From positions 1-35,514 of the forward strand of contig JADFZZ010000042.1 of NCBI GenBank assembly GCA_015232315.1: DNA of 35,514 nt, given 5' to 3'. Shown here piece after piece: positions 7,988 through 15,785 of this stretch. Made by a program: the position numbers and the translations under genes. The stretch's first letter is position 1. Each line of letters starts with the position of its first letter. The notes beneath the pieces are model-generated. The model saw only the letters and a list, made by a program, of their open reading frames with translations. It was not told the origin of the DNA and did not search any database. This DNA is from SAR324 cluster bacterium. Its GTDB lineage: Bacteria > SAR324 > NAC60-12.

Positions 7988-8437
7988 TTATAACGGTTGG
8001 ATCACAATCTCGGTGGTCACAGAACTGGCAATGAAGCATTGCTTGTGAGCCAGTTCATGCATGTCATGAAGTTCCTGCTCTGTAGGCAGATTGACACCAC
8101 CAAAGGTGATGTCCGGTCGAAGAATGACGCGGGTCATCATCATTTTGCCGCTTTCGTTTTTTTCCAGATAGCCTGTAGCTTCGTCATTGTAAGCATCGAC
8201 AATGAACCGTTTTTTGGAAGCGATGGCCAGGAATGTGAGCATGTGGCAACTGGAAAGCGAACCTGTGAACATTTCTTCAGGATCCACACAATCTGGCGAA
8301 CCGAAAAACGCGGTTGCGGCAGAGCCTGAAATGGTTTGTCCATTTTTATAACGAACTGTGTGTTCCCGGTTGTAAGTTTTCCAATCAAAATCAGCAGTGG
8401 TTCGTTGCCAGACAAGCTGTGTTTTGTGTTCAGACAT
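7988..8437 (-). CDS. OsmC/Ohr-family peroxidase-like protein
   Basis: 149 residues, typical for OsmC-family thiol peroxidases that reduce organic hydroperoxides in the cytoplasm. The two family cysteines are present: Cys64 in GSLSSCHMLTFL and Cys134 in AHKQCFIASS. The N-terminal strands with YNREHTVRYKNG fit the YhfA/OsmC-like branch rather than canonical Ohr. AAGG precedes the ATG. It starts 16 bases after the stop of the upstream antiporter gene, so they probably form an operon. No OhrR-type regulator is nearby. Confidence 0.88.
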   Translation of the reverse strand: MSEHKTQLVWQRTTADFDWKTYNREHTVRYKNGQTISGSAATAFFGSPDCVDPEEMFTGSLSSCHMLTFLAIASKKRFIVDAYNDEATGYLEKNESGKMMMTRVILRPDITFGGVNLPTEQELHDMHELAHKQCFIASSVTTEIVIQPL

Positions 8438-8453
8438 AAAAAACCTTTCAACA

Positions 8454-9398
8454 TCAATTGTTCATGACCAGGTAGGTCAGATAGGCACCATATCCTGTCA
8501 ACAGCGCAACCCCTTCCCACCTTTCAATTTCAAGTCCGCTCCATGCCAGTGGCAACAAAAACAGAGCTGTCACCAGCATCACACCATAATCCACAAGACT
8601 GAAGGCTTCCGATGAAATAGGTCCCAGCAAGGACGCAACACCCAGAATGCCCAGGATATTGAAAATATTGGATCCCACTACGTTACCGATAGCCATATCC
8701 GACTCACCTTTCAAAGCCGCGGTGATGGAAGTCGCTAACTCAGGCATACTGGTGCCTACCGCGACAATCGTTAATCCGATAATGGCATCACTGACCCCGA
8801 AATATTTGGCGAGATCCACGGCGCCATCAACGAACAGTGAACCTCCGGCCACCAGCATGATCAAGCCACCCACGATCAGGATGCCGCACAGCCATGTTTT
8901 TTCGCTGAGTCCGCCGGCCTGCTCAGTGATTTCACCTTCAGCTTCAGGATTTTTTTCCTTCGTTCCCTGAATGTAGTTATAAACGGTATAGGCGATAATA
9001 CCCGAAAACAACAGCAGACCATCCCACCATTGCAGGGTATGATCAAGCAGCAGGATCCAAAGGAAAACGGAGACGCCAATCATGATCGGAATATCTCTCC
9101 GGATTACCTGAACCTGAACTTTCAGGGGTCGGATCAGTGCGGTAAGGCCAAGGATGAGCGCGATATTGGCAATGTTTGAACCGATCACATTCCCAAGGGC
9201 AATCGCGCCGTTGCCACTGAGGGATGCTTTGGCACTGACCGCCAGTTCCGGCGCGCTTGTTCCGAAAGAAATGATCGTCAGACCAATGATCAGCGGGGGA
9301 ACACCAAATTTAAGGGCTAGCGCAGAACTGCCCCTGACCAGAATATCAGCACCGATTGTTAAAATAATAAACCCGGCGATCAGGTAAACAACCATCAT
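8454..9398 (-). CDS. CaCA-family Na+/Ca2+ (or K+-dependent) antiporter, YrbG-like
   Basis: 314 residues, about ten membrane segments in two inverted halves. Each half carries the alpha-repeat signature: GTSAPELAVS followed by GNVIGSNIANI in the first, and GTSMPELATS with GNVVGSNIFNI in the second. The two acidic PEL residues bind cation in this family. A short charged loop (KEKNPEAEGE) separates the halves. It exchanges Ca2+ for Na+ across the inner membrane; ion preference cannot be read from the sequence. It is directly upstream of the OsmC gene. The ATG pair at 9398/9395 follows a GGAA stretch. Confidence 0.93.
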   Translation of the reverse strand: MMVVYLIAGFIILTIGADILVRGSSALALKFGVPPLIIGLTIISFGTSAPELAVSAKASLSGNGAIALGNVIGSNIANIALILGLTALIRPLKVQVQVIRRDIPIMIGVSVFLWILLLDHTLQWWDGLLLFSGIIAYTVYNYIQGTKEKNPEAEGEITEQAGGLSEKTWLCGILIVGGLIMLVAGGSLFVDGAVDLAKYFGVSDAIIGLTIVAVGTSMPELATSITAALKGESDMAIGNVVGSNIFNILGILGVASLLGPISSEAFSLVDYGVMLVTALFLLPLAWSGLEIERWEGVALLTGYGAYLTYLVMNN

Positions 9399-9495
9399 AG
9401 TGATTCCTTCAAGTAAAGGTGAGTATTGTAAGGGATTTAGAATACACTTCTTTTATTGACATTTTTTTTTCACAACGCAATAGCAAAGATAACAT

Positions 9496-10809
9496 TTATT
9501 GAGATAATGAATAAGCTTGTCCCAGCATCACAGCCATGGTTTTTCTGAACGGCAGTGAAATCCACAGATCGGGGAAGGTATCCCCGTTGATATCATTCAC
9601 ATGAAGAAAGGCCGGAGGACTTCCCATGGGAGCTGTTGTCGCCGCGATAAACCGCGAGATAAAGGCCTCCTGTGTTGTGATCATTTCCTGATTTCCCTGA
9701 TGCTGACTCAAAATCAACGCAATATCCCCTGTTCTGCGAGAGAGTGATACCGTGGTAAAAATAAAACTGTTTCCGATGATAAAATCGGAGAAGTTATCCT
9801 TGTTCAAATCCGCAATGACTATTTGTTCCGGACCATTTCCCGCACCAATTTCCAGTTTTCTGAAGGAAAAATCCCCGTTTCCATACAGCAGGGTCAAGGT
9901 CTCAGCGGCTTGCGTTGTGATTGCCAGATCGCTCTTGCCATCACCATCCCAGTCTCCGGATTTCATGTCTTGAGGAATCCCGCTGAGTGTCATGGTGACA
10001 ACCTTTTCAAAATCACGGCCATTGCCGGGGTTTTTCCAGATTTCAAGAAGTTTTTGATCTTGCGACAAAACAGCGAGATCAAGGCTGGAATCGCCATTCC
10101 AGTCGTCGCCAATAACCCGGATTGGCAGAACACCGGTTGTTACAATCGCGACAGGAAGGTTAGAAAAAATGCCATTACCATCATTGAACAGAATGGTGAT
10201 GGTGTTGCTACCATAATTTACAGTTGCGATATCGGTGAACTGATCATGATTCCAGTCTCCGGTCGCAAGAAATAAGGGAAGGCTTTCAACAACATAGGTC
10301 AGCGATTTGAGGAAAGCACCATCCCCCACTCCATTCCAGAGTGTGACCGTAGACGAACTTGTATCTGAAACCGCAAAATCCTGAAAGCCATCGGTATCAT
10401 TGTCAAATTGACCTGAAACCATGTGTTGACGCCAAAGGATGATGCTGTTCGGGTCTGAAAAGGGATAAACTGTTTCAGTTTCCAGCAAGGCTTCTACCGG
10501 AGTCATTGAATCGATATCCGGTATGGTTTTGTGAAGGCGGATGGTTCGGTCTGTCAGTAAATCAGCGGTGGGCTGGGTCAACGGTGAGGTGACTACAATG
10601 CCATCGATGTGACTCCCCCCCTTCCACCCTAGAGAGGTGATAAACATCGGGTTTTCTCCAGCGGAAATTTCGTAGGGCGTTTGGAAGAACGTACCCGTGG
10701 TTGCGGAGGGTTCGGGAGATGGTGCTTCATTACGATGATCCGAGGCACAATCGGCTAAAAACAGCGTGGAAACAATAAGCAACAGGGAAAAATACCGGCT
10801 TGAATTCAC
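9496..10809 (-). CDS. FG-GAP/VCBS-repeat lipoprotein
   Basis: 437 residues from a GTG start with AAGGA five bases upstream. The N-terminus MNSSRYFSLLLIVSTLFLADC is a lipoprotein signal with lipobox LADC (Cys21). The rest holds about six FG-GAP/VCBS beta-propeller blades with Ca-binding loops such as GDWNHDQFTD, GDDWNGDSSLD, GDWDGDGKSD, ADLNKDNFSD and NDINGDTFPD. Such proteins fold as integrin-like propellers at the cell surface or in the periplasm. Function is unknown; adhesion or binding is a guess. It stands alone on the minus strand. Confidence 0.85.
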   Translation of the reverse strand: MNSSRYFSLLLIVSTLFLADCASDHRNEAPSPEPSATTGTFFQTPYEISAGENPMFITSLGWKGGSHIDGIVVTSPLTQPTADLLTDRTIRLHKTIPDIDSMTPVEALLETETVYPFSDPNSIILWRQHMVSGQFDNDTDGFQDFAVSDTSSSTVTLWNGVGDGAFLKSLTYVVESLPLFLATGDWNHDQFTDIATVNYGSNTITILFNDGNGIFSNLPVAIVTTGVLPIRVIGDDWNGDSSLDLAVLSQDQKLLEIWKNPGNGRDFEKVVTMTLSGIPQDMKSGDWDGDGKSDLAITTQAAETLTLLYGNGDFSFRKLEIGAGNGPEQIVIADLNKDNFSDFIIGNSFIFTTVSLSRRTGDIALILSQHQGNQEMITTQEAFISRFIAATTAPMGSPPAFLHVNDINGDTFPDLWISLPFRKTMAVMLGQAYSLSQ

Positions 10810-10957
10810 AACGATCCTTGGAAAGAAGGGGCCTGAAATTAAATCATGAAGGTGACTCTCAACAACATGAGTGTGACATGTTCATTGATGATTCCGTTTT
10901 ATGAACCATCATATCAGAGGAAGCAAGAGTTTTATCATGGACGAGAGGCAGGGAAGG

Positions 10958-10983
10958 GAAATCTCCCGTTGAAGAACGGGAGA
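10958..10983 (-). terminator. Intrinsic terminator of the FmdB-like gene
   Basis: TCTCCCGTT and AACGGGAGA form a perfect 9-bp stem with a 4-nt loop (10962-10983), followed on the minus strand by TTTCCC. It starts 9 bases after the stop codon at 10993. The T-run is short, so efficiency may be moderate. Confidence 0.65.
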
Positions 10984-10992
10984 CTTACTTGA

Positions 10993-11313
10993 CTATGTAG
11001 TTGGCGTGGGGCTGGCGCTGGTACTTGGTGCCGCGGCAGGCGTTGCCTTGGACGCCTCACTGCCGCTGTTTCCGCTCTCTGCAGATGAAGTTGCTTTAGT
11101 ACTGCTACCTTTGCCCTCTGAAGACGTGCCGCTCTGGGAATAGCCATCCTTATACCAACCACCACCTTTCAAATGAAAAGCACTGGCTGAAACTTTGCGG
11201 GTAGCAGTTGGTTTTCCACAGGCAGGACACGTTTCTGTGGGTGAATCACTGAATTTTTGGAGCTCTTCAAATTCATGATGACAATCACCACATGAATACT
11301 CATAAATTGGCAT
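10993..11313 (-). CDS. FmdB-family zinc ribbon protein with Ser/Thr/Ala-rich tail
   Basis: 106 residues. MPIYEYSCGDCHHEFEELQK and CPACGKPTATRKVSAS give the four-Cys zinc ribbon (two CxxC) of the FmdB/CxxC_CXXC_SSSS family. FHLKGGGWYKDGYS follows, as usual in this family. From residue ~60 the tail is low complexity (Ser, Ala, Thr, Gly, Lys). The ATG at 11313 has GGAGAG six bases upstream and matches the family start; an in-frame ATG at 11328 is less likely. FmdB was named as a formamidase regulator, but the general role of the family is unknown. It is divergent from lptB. Confidence 0.87.
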   Translation of the reverse strand: MPIYEYSCGDCHHEFEELQKFSDSPTETCPACGKPTATRKVSASAFHLKGGGWYKDGYSQSGTSSEGKGSSTKATSSAESGNSGSEASKATPAAAPSTSASPTPTT

Positions 11314-11373
11314 ATTGACTCTCTCCATGAAACCATTATTATTCGGACCCTTCTCAGGATGATATGATTTGGC

Positions 11374-11402
11374 ACTCTATTATCACAAGTGCTAAGAGTC
11401 AA
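11374..11402 (-). promoter_or_regulatory. Candidate sigma-70 promoter for the FmdB-like gene
   Basis: On the minus strand TTGACT (11397-11402) and TAGAGT (11374-11379) are separated by 17 bases, about 60 bases before the ATG at 11313. It fits the sigma-70 pattern by eye only. Confidence 0.35.
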
Positions 11403-11425
11403 TTATAAAAACATAGGGATTATTC

Positions 11426-12154
11426 ATGAATGGAAAACGATTGATCGCCAAAGAACTTGTAAAAACATACAAAGGTCGACGTGCGGTGAAAGGGGTTTCC
11501 ATTGAAGTCGCGCAGGGGGATGTTGTAGGACTTCTCGGACCTAATGGCGCAGGCAAAACCACAACTTTTTATATGATTGCCGGTGTGATTCGCCCGGACA
11601 CTGGCAGTATTTTTCTGGATGATCTGGATATCACCCAATATCCCATGCATCGTCGAGCAAGATCGGGAATTGGTTATCTGTCTCAGGAACGCTCGATTTT
11701 CAGAAAATTGACTGTTGAGGAAAATCTGCTGGCGGTCATGGAAATGCTCAAAATCAACAGGGCTGAAAAAAACAGGCGTCTTGAGGAATTGTTGCGTGAA
11801 CTCGGAATTTATCATGTCCGGAAAATCAAGGGATTCGCGCTTTCAGGAGGCGAAAGCCGAAGGGCTGAAATTGCCAGGGCACTGGTCCTGCAACCATCTT
11901 TTATCCTGCTGGATGAGCCGTTTGCCGGAGTAGATCCGATTGCGGTGTGGGATATTCAACAGATCATTCGCCAGTTGAGTGAAAAAAATATCGGGGTGCT
12001 GATCACCGATCATAATGTCAGGGAAACTTTCGGGATTATTGATCGGGGTTACATCATGAATGAAGGTGACTTACTGGTGCAGGGAACACCCGATCAACTG
12101 GCCGTCGATGAACAGGCGCGTCGTGTTTATTTAGGTGAAGGCTTTGAAATGTAA
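11426..12154 (+). CDS. lptB: LPS export ABC transporter ATP-binding protein LptB
   Basis: 242 residues, the standard LptB length. It is the cytoplasmic ATPase of the LptB2FGC complex that extracts lipopolysaccharide from the inner membrane. Walker A is GPNGAGKT (38-45), the Q-loop Gln87 is in YLSQERSIFRKLTVEEN, the signature LSGGE is at 139-143, Walker B is FILLDEPF (Asp163, Glu164), and the H-loop is ITDHNVRET. The pairing of YLSQERSIFRKLTVEEN with GPNGAGKTTTFYM is diagnostic for LptB against other ABC ATPases. Neither lptA nor lptC is directly upstream. rpoN follows after a 395-base repeat-rich gap, keeping the common lptB-rpoN order. Confidence 0.96.
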   Translation: MNGKRLIAKELVKTYKGRRAVKGVSIEVAQGDVVGLLGPNGAGKTTTFYMIAGVIRPDTGSIFLDDLDITQYPMHRRARSGIGYLSQERSIFRKLTVEENLLAVMEMLKINRAEKNRRLEELLRELGIYHVRKIKGFALSGGESRRAEIARALVLQPSFILLDEPFAGVDPIAVWDIQQIIRQLSEKNIGVLITDHNVRETFGIIDRGYIMNEGDLLVQGTPDQLAVDEQARRVYLGEGFEM

Positions 12155-12265
12155 TCTTGTGCGCATCTTGTTGACTTTTCCAACCTGATATCTTATGCCA
12201 AAACTACGTTAGGAACGACAAAAGAATAACTGCCCAAAGTTTTTTACCACACTTCCCTTGCCCAG

Positions 12266-12308
12266 GTCTGTAGAGACGCGCTATAGCACGTCTCTACGAA
12301 TGCCCGGC
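12266..12308. repeat. GTAGAGACG palindromic repeat, copy 1
   Basis: GTAGAGACG (12271-12279) and CGTCTCTAC (12290-12298) form a near-perfect 28-nt palindrome around GCTATAGC. The flanks GGTCT on the left and GCCCGGC on the right also occur, in reverse orientation, around a related palindrome at 33756-33796. It is a dispersed extragenic repeat in the lptB-rpoN gap. Confidence 0.7.
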
Positions 12309-12344
12309 GTGAAATGTTTTTTGAAAAGTTATGGACGTTATTGT

Positions 12345-12482
12345 GTAAGCGTTCAGCCGTTAGCTGTCAGTTTTCAAGAATTCTCAAGGCCTGGAAGCCA
12401 AACAATATTATCTGCTATTGAGTCATAATGCTTCTGAAGCGCATAAACACCGATAGCTGAATACTGATAGCTGAGCGCTTAC
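12345..12482. repeat. Inverted repeat with AGCTGATAGCTGA-type ends
   Basis: The left end GTAAGCGTTCAGCCGTTAGC (from 12345) is the inverse of the right end CTGATAGCTGAGCGCTTAC (12464-12482) with a few mismatches, separated by about 95 bases. GATAGCTGA also occurs twice in tandem near the right end. The 138-base unit looks like a MITE. Together with copy 1 of the GTAGAGACG repeat it accounts for most of the 395 bases between lptB and rpoN, where I see no gene. The rpoN promoter must lie in or after it. Confidence 0.6.
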
Positions 12483-12549
12483 GTTATGTTGAGTATTCCT
12501 TAAGGATAAATTAAACAGAACACAAAATCATGGATGAACAGGAATCCCT

Positions 12550-14274
12550 ATGGCAATGCAAATGAAGTTGCAGATGCGGCTAAGCCAGCAACTGATCATG
12601 ACCCCACAACTGCAACAGGCCATCAAGTTGCTTCAACTCTCCAGAACAGAACTGGAAGATCTTGTCAATCAGGCTCTTATAGAAAATCCTGTTCTGGAAG
12701 AATCCATGGATATTGATACGTTTCCTGCGGAAGAAGGGCAGGATATTGATTCGACTGAGAATTTTGATGTGGTTACGGAAGAACCTCAAGTGTTTGAATC
12801 AGTACGAGAGGTTGAAAAGGATTCTTCGTCAACACCAGAAGAAATCGACTGGCAGCAATATCTGGAGTTTGATGGAAACTATAACGACCGCAAACATAAT
12901 GTGTCAGATGATGAACTTCCTTCCTTTGAAGCCACGTTAACCCGGACAGAATCACTGGTGGATCATTTGGCATGGCAACTGGGAATGGGGGACTTTGATC
13001 CGCTGGAAATGGAAGTGGGAGGATATCTGGTCGGGAATATCAATGATGATGGCTATCTGGCTATCAGTATTCGGGAATTACTGGAATCCAATAACGAACT
13101 TCAAGAGGCGATTCTTGAAAAAGTATTCGAAACGCCGATATCTCAATGGGCGGAATTTCCTGTGGAATTGTTTGATCTGAAATATAAAGTCGAACGTGCC
13201 TCACACGATTCAGGCAAACGCAAAAAGAAAATGGATGACGAGATGGTGGATGAGTGGGATGAGGATTTCGACCTCGAAGAATTGGATGAGGACCTGGATT
13301 CACCGGAACCGGAAATAGAAGCTATTGTGCCAATGTCGATGGATGCCGCTATTTATGTGGAAAGGATCCTGCGGCAGATCCAGCAGTTTGAACCCAGTGG
13401 GGTCGGTGCAAGGAGTTTGCAGGAATGTCTGCTGATTCAACTGCGAAATGCCGGCCTGCAAAATGATTTGAGTTATCAGATTGTAGAACGTGACATAGAA
13501 CTGCTGGAATCCAAAGATCTGAAAAAAATCGCCCGACGTCACAAGCAGGATCTGGATCATGTCATTGAAGCATATCGCGGAATAATGACGCTGGAACCCA
13601 AACCCGGTCGTCTGTTCAGTTCAACACCCGCACATCATTACATTGTCCCGGATGTCTATATTTACAAATCCAATCAGGAATATAAAGTCGCACTCAATGG
13701 ACAGGGAATTCCAAGGTTAAGAATCAGCCATTATTATAAATCGCTGGCAGATCAGATGGCTGAAGACGGCAATCTGACCAAAGAGTATATTCAGGAAAAA
13801 ATCAAATCAGGCCAATGGTTGATGAAAAGTATTGAACAGCGTCAGAAAACCATTTACCGTGTGACACAAAGTATTTTGAAATTTCAGCGCGAATTTTTTG
13901 ACAAGGGAATCAATTATCTCAAGCCTCTGGTTCTCAAGGATGTCGCTGAAGACATCAGCGTGCATGAATCCACGGTAAGTCGGATCACCACCAATAAATA
14001 TGTGCATACCCCTCAAGGCATTTTTGAGCTGAAATATTTTTTTACAAGCGGTATTGACCAGGGCGAAGGTGGCGAGGCTATTTCATCCAAAAGAATCAAG
14101 GATATGATCACACAACTGGTGCAGTCAGAGGATCTGAAATCACCTTACACAGACTTGCAGATTGCTGATATTCTTTATCAGAAAAGCAATATCAAAGTTG
14201 CACGCAGAACAGTCGCCAAATACAGGGAAGCCCTGAATATTTTACCTTCCAACAAACGCAAACAATTATTTTAA
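12550..14274 (+). CDS. rpoN: RNA polymerase sigma-54 factor
   Basis: 574 residues, longer than the usual ~480. Region I is the Gln/Leu-rich start MAMQMKLQMRLSQQLIMTP with QLQQAIKLLQLSRTEL, which binds activators. The core-binding region includes FEPSGVGARSLQECLLIQL. The HTH is in DVAEDISVHESTVSRITTNK, and the C-terminal RpoN box ARRTVAKYREALNI contacts the -24 element. An extra, very acidic and Lys-rich insert (~215-257, MDDEMVDEWDEDFDLEELDE) interrupts the region before the core-binding domain. AGGA lies upstream of the ATG. pspA follows 11 bases after the stop. Confidence 0.97.
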   Translation: MAMQMKLQMRLSQQLIMTPQLQQAIKLLQLSRTELEDLVNQALIENPVLEESMDIDTFPAEEGQDIDSTENFDVVTEEPQVFESVREVEKDSSSTPEEIDWQQYLEFDGNYNDRKHNVSDDELPSFEATLTRTESLVDHLAWQLGMGDFDPLEMEVGGYLVGNINDDGYLAISIRELLESNNELQEAILEKVFETPISQWAEFPVELFDLKYKVERASHDSGKRKKKMDDEMVDEWDEDFDLEELDEDLDSPEPEIEAIVPMSMDAAIYVERILRQIQQFEPSGVGARSLQECLLIQLRNAGLQNDLSYQIVERDIELLESKDLKKIARRHKQDLDHVIEAYRGIMTLEPKPGRLFSSTPAHHYIVPDVYIYKSNQEYKVALNGQGIPRLRISHYYKSLADQMAEDGNLTKEYIQEKIKSGQWLMKSIEQRQKTIYRVTQSILKFQREFFDKGINYLKPLVLKDVAEDISVHESTVSRITTNKYVHTPQGIFELKYFFTSGIDQGEGGEAISSKRIKDMITQLVQSEDLKSPYTDLQIADILYQKSNIKVARRTVAKYREALNILPSNKRKQLF

Positions 14275-14285
14275 CCGGAGTTTTT

Positions 14286-14987
14286 ATGAATATGTTTACA
14301 AGATTTTGGAATGTGATCCGATCCAACATAAACAGCCTGCTGGATAAAGCGGAAGATCCTGAAAAAATGTTGACCCAAATGATTTCTGATCTGGAAGACC
14401 AGAAACGCCAGGCCAAGGAACAGATTGCTCATGCTCTGGCAGACCAGAAACGTCTTGAACGGGATCTGGTGAAGGAAAAGGAAGAAGTCCAGAAATGGGA
14501 ACAAAAAGCGATTCTGGCGATTCAGCACAACAAGGACGATCTGGCCAAGGAAGCACTGGTTCGCAAAAAAGAGCATGAACAGAGATCCATGGAGTTTGAA
14601 AAACAGGTTCAGTTGCACACCAGAAACACAGATGCTTTGCGTGATGGATATCAGAAACTGGAAGATAAAATTGAAGAAATCAAACGCAAAAAAGGGTTGC
14701 TGGTGGCAAAACAAAAACAGGCTCAGGCCTCGCAACAACTTTACCAAACCCTGGAAGGAATGGGAACAAACTCTGGCGGCGCGATTGCGACTATTGATCG
14801 GATGGAAGAAAAAGTTGAACAGATGCAGGCTAAATCAGAAGCGTATCAGGAACTGTCGCTGGACTCTGGAAAAGACAGTCTGGAAAAACAATTTGCGGAA
14901 CTCGGAAGTCCCACATCAGGCTCTGTCGAAATGGAATTACTGGAATTGAAAAAGCGCGCAGGACTGCTTGAACACAAAAATTCCTGA
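14286..14987 (+). CDS. pspA: PspA/IM30-family phage shock protein A
   Basis: 233 residues. The start MNMFTRFWNVIRSNINSLLD, with amphipathic helix and DKAEDPEKMLTQMI, is the family signature; the rest is almost entirely coiled coil. PspA binds stressed inner membranes and restrains PspF-type sigma-54 activators. GGAG lies six bases before the ATG. It sits 11 bases behind rpoN, so both are probably co-transcribed, tying sigma-54 level to membrane stress. No pspF, pspB or pspC is in the window. A bidirectional hairpin follows the stop. Confidence 0.94.
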   Translation: MNMFTRFWNVIRSNINSLLDKAEDPEKMLTQMISDLEDQKRQAKEQIAHALADQKRLERDLVKEKEEVQKWEQKAILAIQHNKDDLAKEALVRKKEHEQRSMEFEKQVQLHTRNTDALRDGYQKLEDKIEEIKRKKGLLVAKQKQAQASQQLYQTLEGMGTNSGGAIATIDRMEEKVEQMQAKSEAYQELSLDSGKDSLEKQFAELGSPTSGSVEMELLELKKRAGLLEHKNS

Positions 14988-14992
14988 AACAG

Positions 14993-15021
14993 AAGGCTCC
15001 CGGAATCTATGGGAGCCTTTC
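14993..15021 (+). terminator. Terminator of rpoN-pspA, overlapping the convergent gene's stop
   Basis: AAGGCTCCC (14993-15001) and GGGAGCCTT (15011-15019) make a perfect 9-bp stem with a 9-nt loop, 6 bases after the pspA stop. The TAG of the convergent gene (15007-15009) lies in the loop. The stem begins AAGG and ends CCTT, giving a short T tract in the plus orientation. Confidence 0.65.
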
Positions 15022-15555
15022 CAGGAGCAACAAACCTAATTGCCACAACACAAATAATCCTCCTGAAATTCCAAATAATCCCCATATAATCATCCATCGA
15101 CGTTCTACGGCAGGATCCGCAGTGCTTATTGTCTGATGCTTCAGGCTTAAATGCTTCAATTCGGTATTATCCAGCAATAGATCCACCATGATAAAAAACC
15201 GTTGAAGTCGATCGGGTTCAATCATAGGCAGATCCTGAAGATTACGTTGTTTCCAGTAGTCAAATTCCTGAATGAAGCCATCTGTGATCTGCAAATTGGG
15301 CGACTGTACCAGTTGCAGGGCCTTTAAGACCTCAATATCATTGGCGAGGTCCTCATCCAGAAGGTGCGAAAAAGAATGGGCCAGCGTTTCAGTGATATCG
15401 CACAATGAGTTGGCGAGTTTATTCCAGTTTGCGTCTCTTTGGAATTTACGACAGGAATAACGTTTGTTCCAGCAATAGGTCAGTGCGTGAAGAATGTTTT
15501 GGTGAAGGTCTTCATCCCAGTGAGGTGTGGGAAGCATAGCTGTTGAATCAATCAT
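15007..15555 (-). CDS. Hypothetical tail-anchored membrane protein
   Basis: 182 residues, unrecognised. Residues 1-150 are helical, polar and rich in His, Trp and Leu. One hydrophobic helix at ~155-177 (WGLFGISGGLFVLWQLGLLL) ends the protein, leaving only a few residues behind it, which suggests C-terminal anchoring with a cytoplasmic body. Starts at 15555 (MIDSTAM) or 15537 (MLPTPH) are both possible; neither has a clear ribosome site. It is convergent with pspA and upstream borders a MITE-like repeat. Confidence 0.6.
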   Translation of the reverse strand: MIDSTAMLPTPHWDEDLHQNILHALTYCWNKRYSCRKFQRDANWNKLANSLCDITETLAHSFSHLLDEDLANDIEVLKALQLVQSPNLQITDGFIQEFDYWKQRNLQDLPMIEPDRLQRFFIMVDLLLDNTELKHLSLKHQTISTADPAVERRWMIIWGLFGISGGLFVLWQLGLLLLERLP

Positions 15556-15611
15556 ATATTTAGTTCTATCGGAGTTTCAATTTCAGAAGTTTATTGCTCA
15601 TTTTAAAACCT

Positions 15612-15785
15612 CAAGAGTTGTAAGTTTTCAGTTATCAGCCTTCAGTTTTTTGTATCTCATTGAAAATGAAAATTTTCTGAATATCAAACTTTCAAAGAAG
15701 CTTTTATGCTTATATATAAAATAATAATAATTTCAATCAGTTCAAAATACTGAGAACTGAAAGCTGAGAACTTTCCACTGTCGAG
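15612..15785. repeat. MITE-like element, copy 1, with ~45-nt terminal inverted repeats
   Basis: The right end (15726-15785), read on the minus strand, begins CTCGACAGTGGAAAGTTCTC and continues AGCTTTCAGTTCTCAG, T-rich, then TGATTGAAATTATT. The left end (from ~15612) reads TTGTAAGTTTTCAGTTATC, AGCCTTCAGTTTTTTG, then ATTGAAAAT, an inverted degenerate copy. The centre is AT-rich without coding capacity. The right end is nearly identical to 35310-35369 in opposite orientation. It begins directly after the stop codon of the gene ending at 15786. Confidence 0.75.

Noticed and set aside
9453-9485. TTGACA followed by an AT-rich stretch on the plus strand, like a sigma-70 promoter
   Set aside because: No good -10 at 16-18 bases, and both flanking genes are on the minus strand, so it would only drive antisense RNA.
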